DNA from: Wenxinia marina DSM 24838
Lineage (GTDB): Bacteria > Pseudomonadota > Alphaproteobacteria > Rhodobacterales > Rhodobacteraceae
Assembly (NCBI RefSeq): GCF_000379485.1
Contig: NZ_KB902276.1
Span: 248,001-312,000, forward strand
Length of the DNA stretch: 64,000 nt
Direction: 5' to 3'
How positions within the stretch are numbered: the stretch's first letter is position 1; the number at the start of each line of letters is the position of its first letter. Made by a program: the position numbers and the translations under genes. The notes beneath the pieces are model-generated. The model was not told the origin of the DNA. It ran no database searches and saw nothing but the letters and a program-made list of their open reading frames with translations. This document shows positions 61,982 to 64,000 of the stretch, piece by piece.

Positions 61982-63223
61982 TTACTGGATGAAGCCGGCC
62001 TCGGTGGCCGCGGTCGTGTAGGCGGCGACCACGTCCTCCAGCGCCTCTTCCGCGCTCTCCTGGCCCTGCAGGAACTCGGCCAGGTTGTCGCCCAGCGCGG
62101 TGTGCAGCAGGCCCATGTAGGGCGTCATCGGGTAGGGCGCGGCGCCGGCCTGCATGTTGGCGATCACGCCGGCCGCGGCGGGCTGCGGCTCGTACCCGTT
62201 CACCAGCCACGCGGCCAGCGCGGCGGTCTCGGGATCGGCCACCAGCTCGGGCGACAGGGCGTACATCATCGCCTGGAAGGACACTGCCGCGTCCTCGTCC
62301 GAGATGTTCTTGGCCATCGCGAAGCCGTCCCACCACAGTGTCGTCGCCGGGATGCCGTTGCCGCCCCAGCCGGGCATCGCCACGACCTCGGTCTCGGCGG
62401 CGATCTCGGGCGTGGCGCCGTTCTCGTCGATGAAGGCGGCGGTGCGGCTGCCCCAGCCGGTCATGAAGGCGACTTCCTCGTTCTCCCAGTAGGGCTGCGC
62501 CTCGTTCGAGTTGTAGGTCATCATGTCGGGACCCATGTACTCGGTCATCTGCTTCATCATCTCGAGGGCGGCGATGCCGGCCTCGTTGTTGATGGCGGGG
62601 ACCGCGGAGCCGGGCTCGAAGAAGGGCTGGCCCGAGCCCATGTACATGTTGATGAATTCCTCGCCGAGGTCCCAGCCGGGCTTGAAGCTGGCGTAGAGCG
62701 GGGTCTCCATCACGCCGGCCTCGCGCAGCGCGGCGGAGGCCTCGATCAGCTCCTCGTAGGTGGTCGGCACGGCGATGCCGTTCTCCTCGAGGATGTCGGC
62801 GCGGTAGTGCAGCATCTGGCTGTTCGCCATGAACGCGATGGCCATGATCTGGCCGTCGATGCGGATCAGCTGGCTTTCCTGCAGGTTCTGGCCGTACTGC
62901 TCCACCAGATCGTCGAGCGGACGGGTCAGGCCCTCGTTCAGCAGCGGCACGAGGCTGCCGTTCGCCACCACGGCGACGGTGTAGGCGGCCGGGTCGGTCG
63001 ACAGCGCGGCGACTTGGATGTCCTTGTGCTCGGTCGTCTCGTTCGTCGTCACCTCGACGGTGTCGGACGCGCACTCGGCGGCGCGGGCGACGACCGCGTG
63101 CAGCGCCTGGAAGTCGTTGGCGAGGATCCGGACGGAGCCTTCGCCCTCGATCGTGCATTGCGCGGCGGCGGCGCCGGCGAGGCCGATCAGCGCGGCGGTC
63201 GTGGACAGGAGCGTCTTGTTCAT
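61982..63223 (-). CDS. extracellular solute-binding protein of CUT1 ABC transporter
   Basis: A protein of 413 residues. Signal peptide MNKTLLSTTAALIGLAGAAAA followed by QCTIEGEG. The mature part has family 1 binding-protein features (NSQMLHYRADILEENGI, EVAFMTGWGSRTAAF, WWDGFAMAKN). It is the first gene of the long leftward operon, with AGAGGGA at 7-13 bases before the ATG. The ligand is unknown; the downstream genes suggest an amide- or polyol-containing compound. Confidence 0.9.
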   Translation of the reverse strand: MNKTLLSTTAALIGLAGAAAAQCTIEGEGSVRILANDFQALHAVVARAAECASDTVEVTTNETTEHKDIQVAALSTDPAAYTVAVVANGSLVPLLNEGLTRPLDDLVEQYGQNLQESQLIRIDGQIMAIAFMANSQMLHYRADILEENGIAVPTTYEELIEASAALREAGVMETPLYASFKPGWDLGEEFINMYMGSGQPFFEPGSAVPAINNEAGIAALEMMKQMTEYMGPDMMTYNSNEAQPYWENEEVAFMTGWGSRTAAFIDENGATPEIAAETEVVAMPGWGGNGIPATTLWWDGFAMAKNISDEDAAVSFQAMMYALSPELVADPETAALAAWLVNGYEPQPAAAGVIANMQAGAAPYPMTPYMGLLHTALGDNLAEFLQGQESAEEALEDVVAAYTTAATEAGFIQ

Positions 63224-63350
63224 GAAGTTCCCTCTCTGAAGGTGGTGGCGCGGCGTCCTTCCCAGGGGCCGCGGGCACGGGTCGTGCGGTCCCTTTCCGG
63301 GGGCTCCGCCGCGCGCCGCCGGGTTTCTTGCGACCCTGCTGTCTCGCGCG

Positions 63351-63388
63351 TTGACGTAGAGGCTAGGAGGTGTTGAATACGTTTGCAA
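63351..63388. promoter_or_regulatory. divergent promoters with LacI-type operator (site 2)
   Basis: TTGAATACGTTTGCAA (63373-63388) is a near-perfect LacI-type palindrome around CG. Rightward, TTGACG (63351-63356) with a 17-bp spacer reaches TGAATA inside it. Leftward, TTGCAA (63388-63383) inside the palindrome is 17 bp from TAGCCT. Thus one bound repressor could block both the long leftward operon and the 63431 gene. Confidence 0.62.
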
Positions 63389-63430
63389 GAATTTTCTGGA
63401 ACCCGGCGGAACCGGGGGTCGGAGGGGCGG

Positions 63431-64000
63431 ATGACCGGCACGGGCGACATCGACAGGGCGGGGATCCTGGAAGGGCTGAGGGCGCTGGCCGAGGCGCAGC
63501 CGGCGGACCTGCCGCGGCGCCTGCAGGCGCTCTATGCCCCGGACGCCGAATGGCGCGGCTCCTGCCCGATCGACGAGATGCAGGGGGCCGAGGCCATCGC
63601 CGAGGGCGCCTGGGGGCCGCTCCTGCAGGCCATCCCCGACCTCGAGCGGCGCGACGACATCTTCGTCGCCGGCAGCTACGACGGCCGCACATACGTCGCC
63701 GCCGTCGGCCACTATTGCGGCACCTTCCGCCAGGACTGGCTCACGATTCCCGCCACCGGCCGCCCCGTCTTCCTGCGCTACGGCGAGGTGCACCGGGTCG
63801 AGGGCGGACGGATCGTGCAGTCGAACTGCCTGTGGGACGTGCTCGACCTGATCCGCCAGGCGGGCTTCTGGCCGCTGCCGCCCAGCCTCGGGACCGAGGG
63901 GCGCTGGCCCGGCCCGATCACCGGCGACGGCGTGCGGCTGGCGCCGTCCGATGCGGCCGAGGGCGAGGCCAGCATCGCGCAGACGCTGGCGATGCACGCC
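63431..64000 (+). CDS. SnoaL/NTF2-like protein (cut by window edge)
   Basis: The first 190 residues are visible, open to the window end. GILEGLRALAEAQ, YAPDAEWRGSCPIDEMQG, HYCGTFRQDWLTIPATGRPV and YGEVHRVEGGRIVQSNCLWD fit an NTF2-like domain. The frame then goes on (WPLPPSLGTEGRWPGP), so a second domain may follow, as in the 54160 protein. GGAGGGGCGG precedes ATG 63431. It is divergent from the transporter operon and shares its LacI-type operator. Confidence 0.78.
   Translation, partial: MTGTGDIDRAGILEGLRALAEAQPADLPRRLQALYAPDAEWRGSCPIDEMQGAEAIAEGAWGPLLQAIPDLERRDDIFVAGSYDGRTYVAAVGHYCGTFRQDWLTIPATGRPVFLRYGEVHRVEGGRIVQSNCLWDVLDLIRQAGFWPLPPSLGTEGRWPGPITGDGVRLAPSDAAEGEASIAQTLAMHA

Noticed and set aside
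60795-63278. Possible long fusion of a permease with about 480 extra N-terminal residues
   Set aside because: The extra part is the shadow of the binding-protein gene in another frame; a normal permease start with a first membrane helix lies at 61823.

Overview
The window is very GC-rich DNA with dense, co-directional gene blocks and many 1-4 bp start/stop overlaps (ATGA, GTGA, TGATG). Three TRAP dicarboxylate-type transporters, two CUT1 sugar ABC transporters, four CaiB/BaiF CoA-transferases, an HpsN-like dehydrogenase and a small DUF3329-like protein together suggest an aerobic alphaproteobacterium of the Rhodobacteraceae/Paracoccaceae type. This placement is by family knowledge; no rRNA or other phylogenetic marker is present. 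No tRNA, rRNA, CRISPR array, transposase or phage gene was seen.

Region 1 (1-16315) is an amino-sugar locus around a divergent promoter at 7246-7422. Leftward run an RpiR/DeoR-type hybrid regulator, a SIS-domain sugar-phosphate isomerase/deaminase, a ROK kinase, NagA, a GH20 hexosaminidase, an M81 (MlrC-like) metallopeptidase and a conserved hypothetical protein cut by the window edge. Rightward run CutC, a Gfo/Idh/MocA oxidoreductase, a complete CUT1 ABC transporter, NagB, and then a kynurenine formamidase and kynureninase pair. Uptake and cytoplasmic breakdown of GlcNAc oligosaccharides is the simplest reading.

Region 2 (16312-26647) holds a TauE/SafE permease, a 3-hydroxyisobutyrate-dehydrogenase-like protein, and a MarR-controlled operon: acyl-CoA ligase, enoyl-CoA hydratase, SDR, TRAP transporter and a secreted tannase/feruloyl-esterase-like protein. 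It looks like use of an (aromatic) carboxylic acid released from esters.

Region 3 (26679-43505) is the most unusual part. A second MarR gene lies among four palindromes of the form GTTCA-N5-TGAAC that sit at all likely promoters of the block. The block encodes two TRAP transporters, two P450s with atypical I-helices, four CaiB/BaiF CoA-transferases (one lacking the catalytic Asp), a periplasmic hydrolase, and a pair of 2-hydroxyacyl-CoA-dehydratase/benzoyl-CoA-reductase-like proteins without the cysteines that normally hold the Fe-S clusters. I know of no described pathway with this gene set.

Region 4 (43506-46048) is housekeeping-like: a repeat-rich spacer, a NUDIX hydrolase, a PiT phosphate permease and a small membrane protein.

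Region 5 (46108-64000) is a LacI-controlled catabolic locus. Matching 16-bp LacI-type operators lie before a histidinol-dehydrogenase-like gene (46156) and between a long leftward operon (63223 down to 47612) and a rightward SnoaL-like gene cut by the window edge. The operon encodes a CUT1 ABC transporter, a SnoaL-like protein, an HpsN-like dehydrogenase, an SDR, the LacI regulator, a tandem SnoaL-like protein, a bicupin, a small membrane protein, an M19 dipeptidase, a MetE-like zinc protein, an alpha/beta hydrolase, an RraA-like protein, a 59-residue AtzG/GatC-like protein and an amidase. The substrate cannot be named from sequence.
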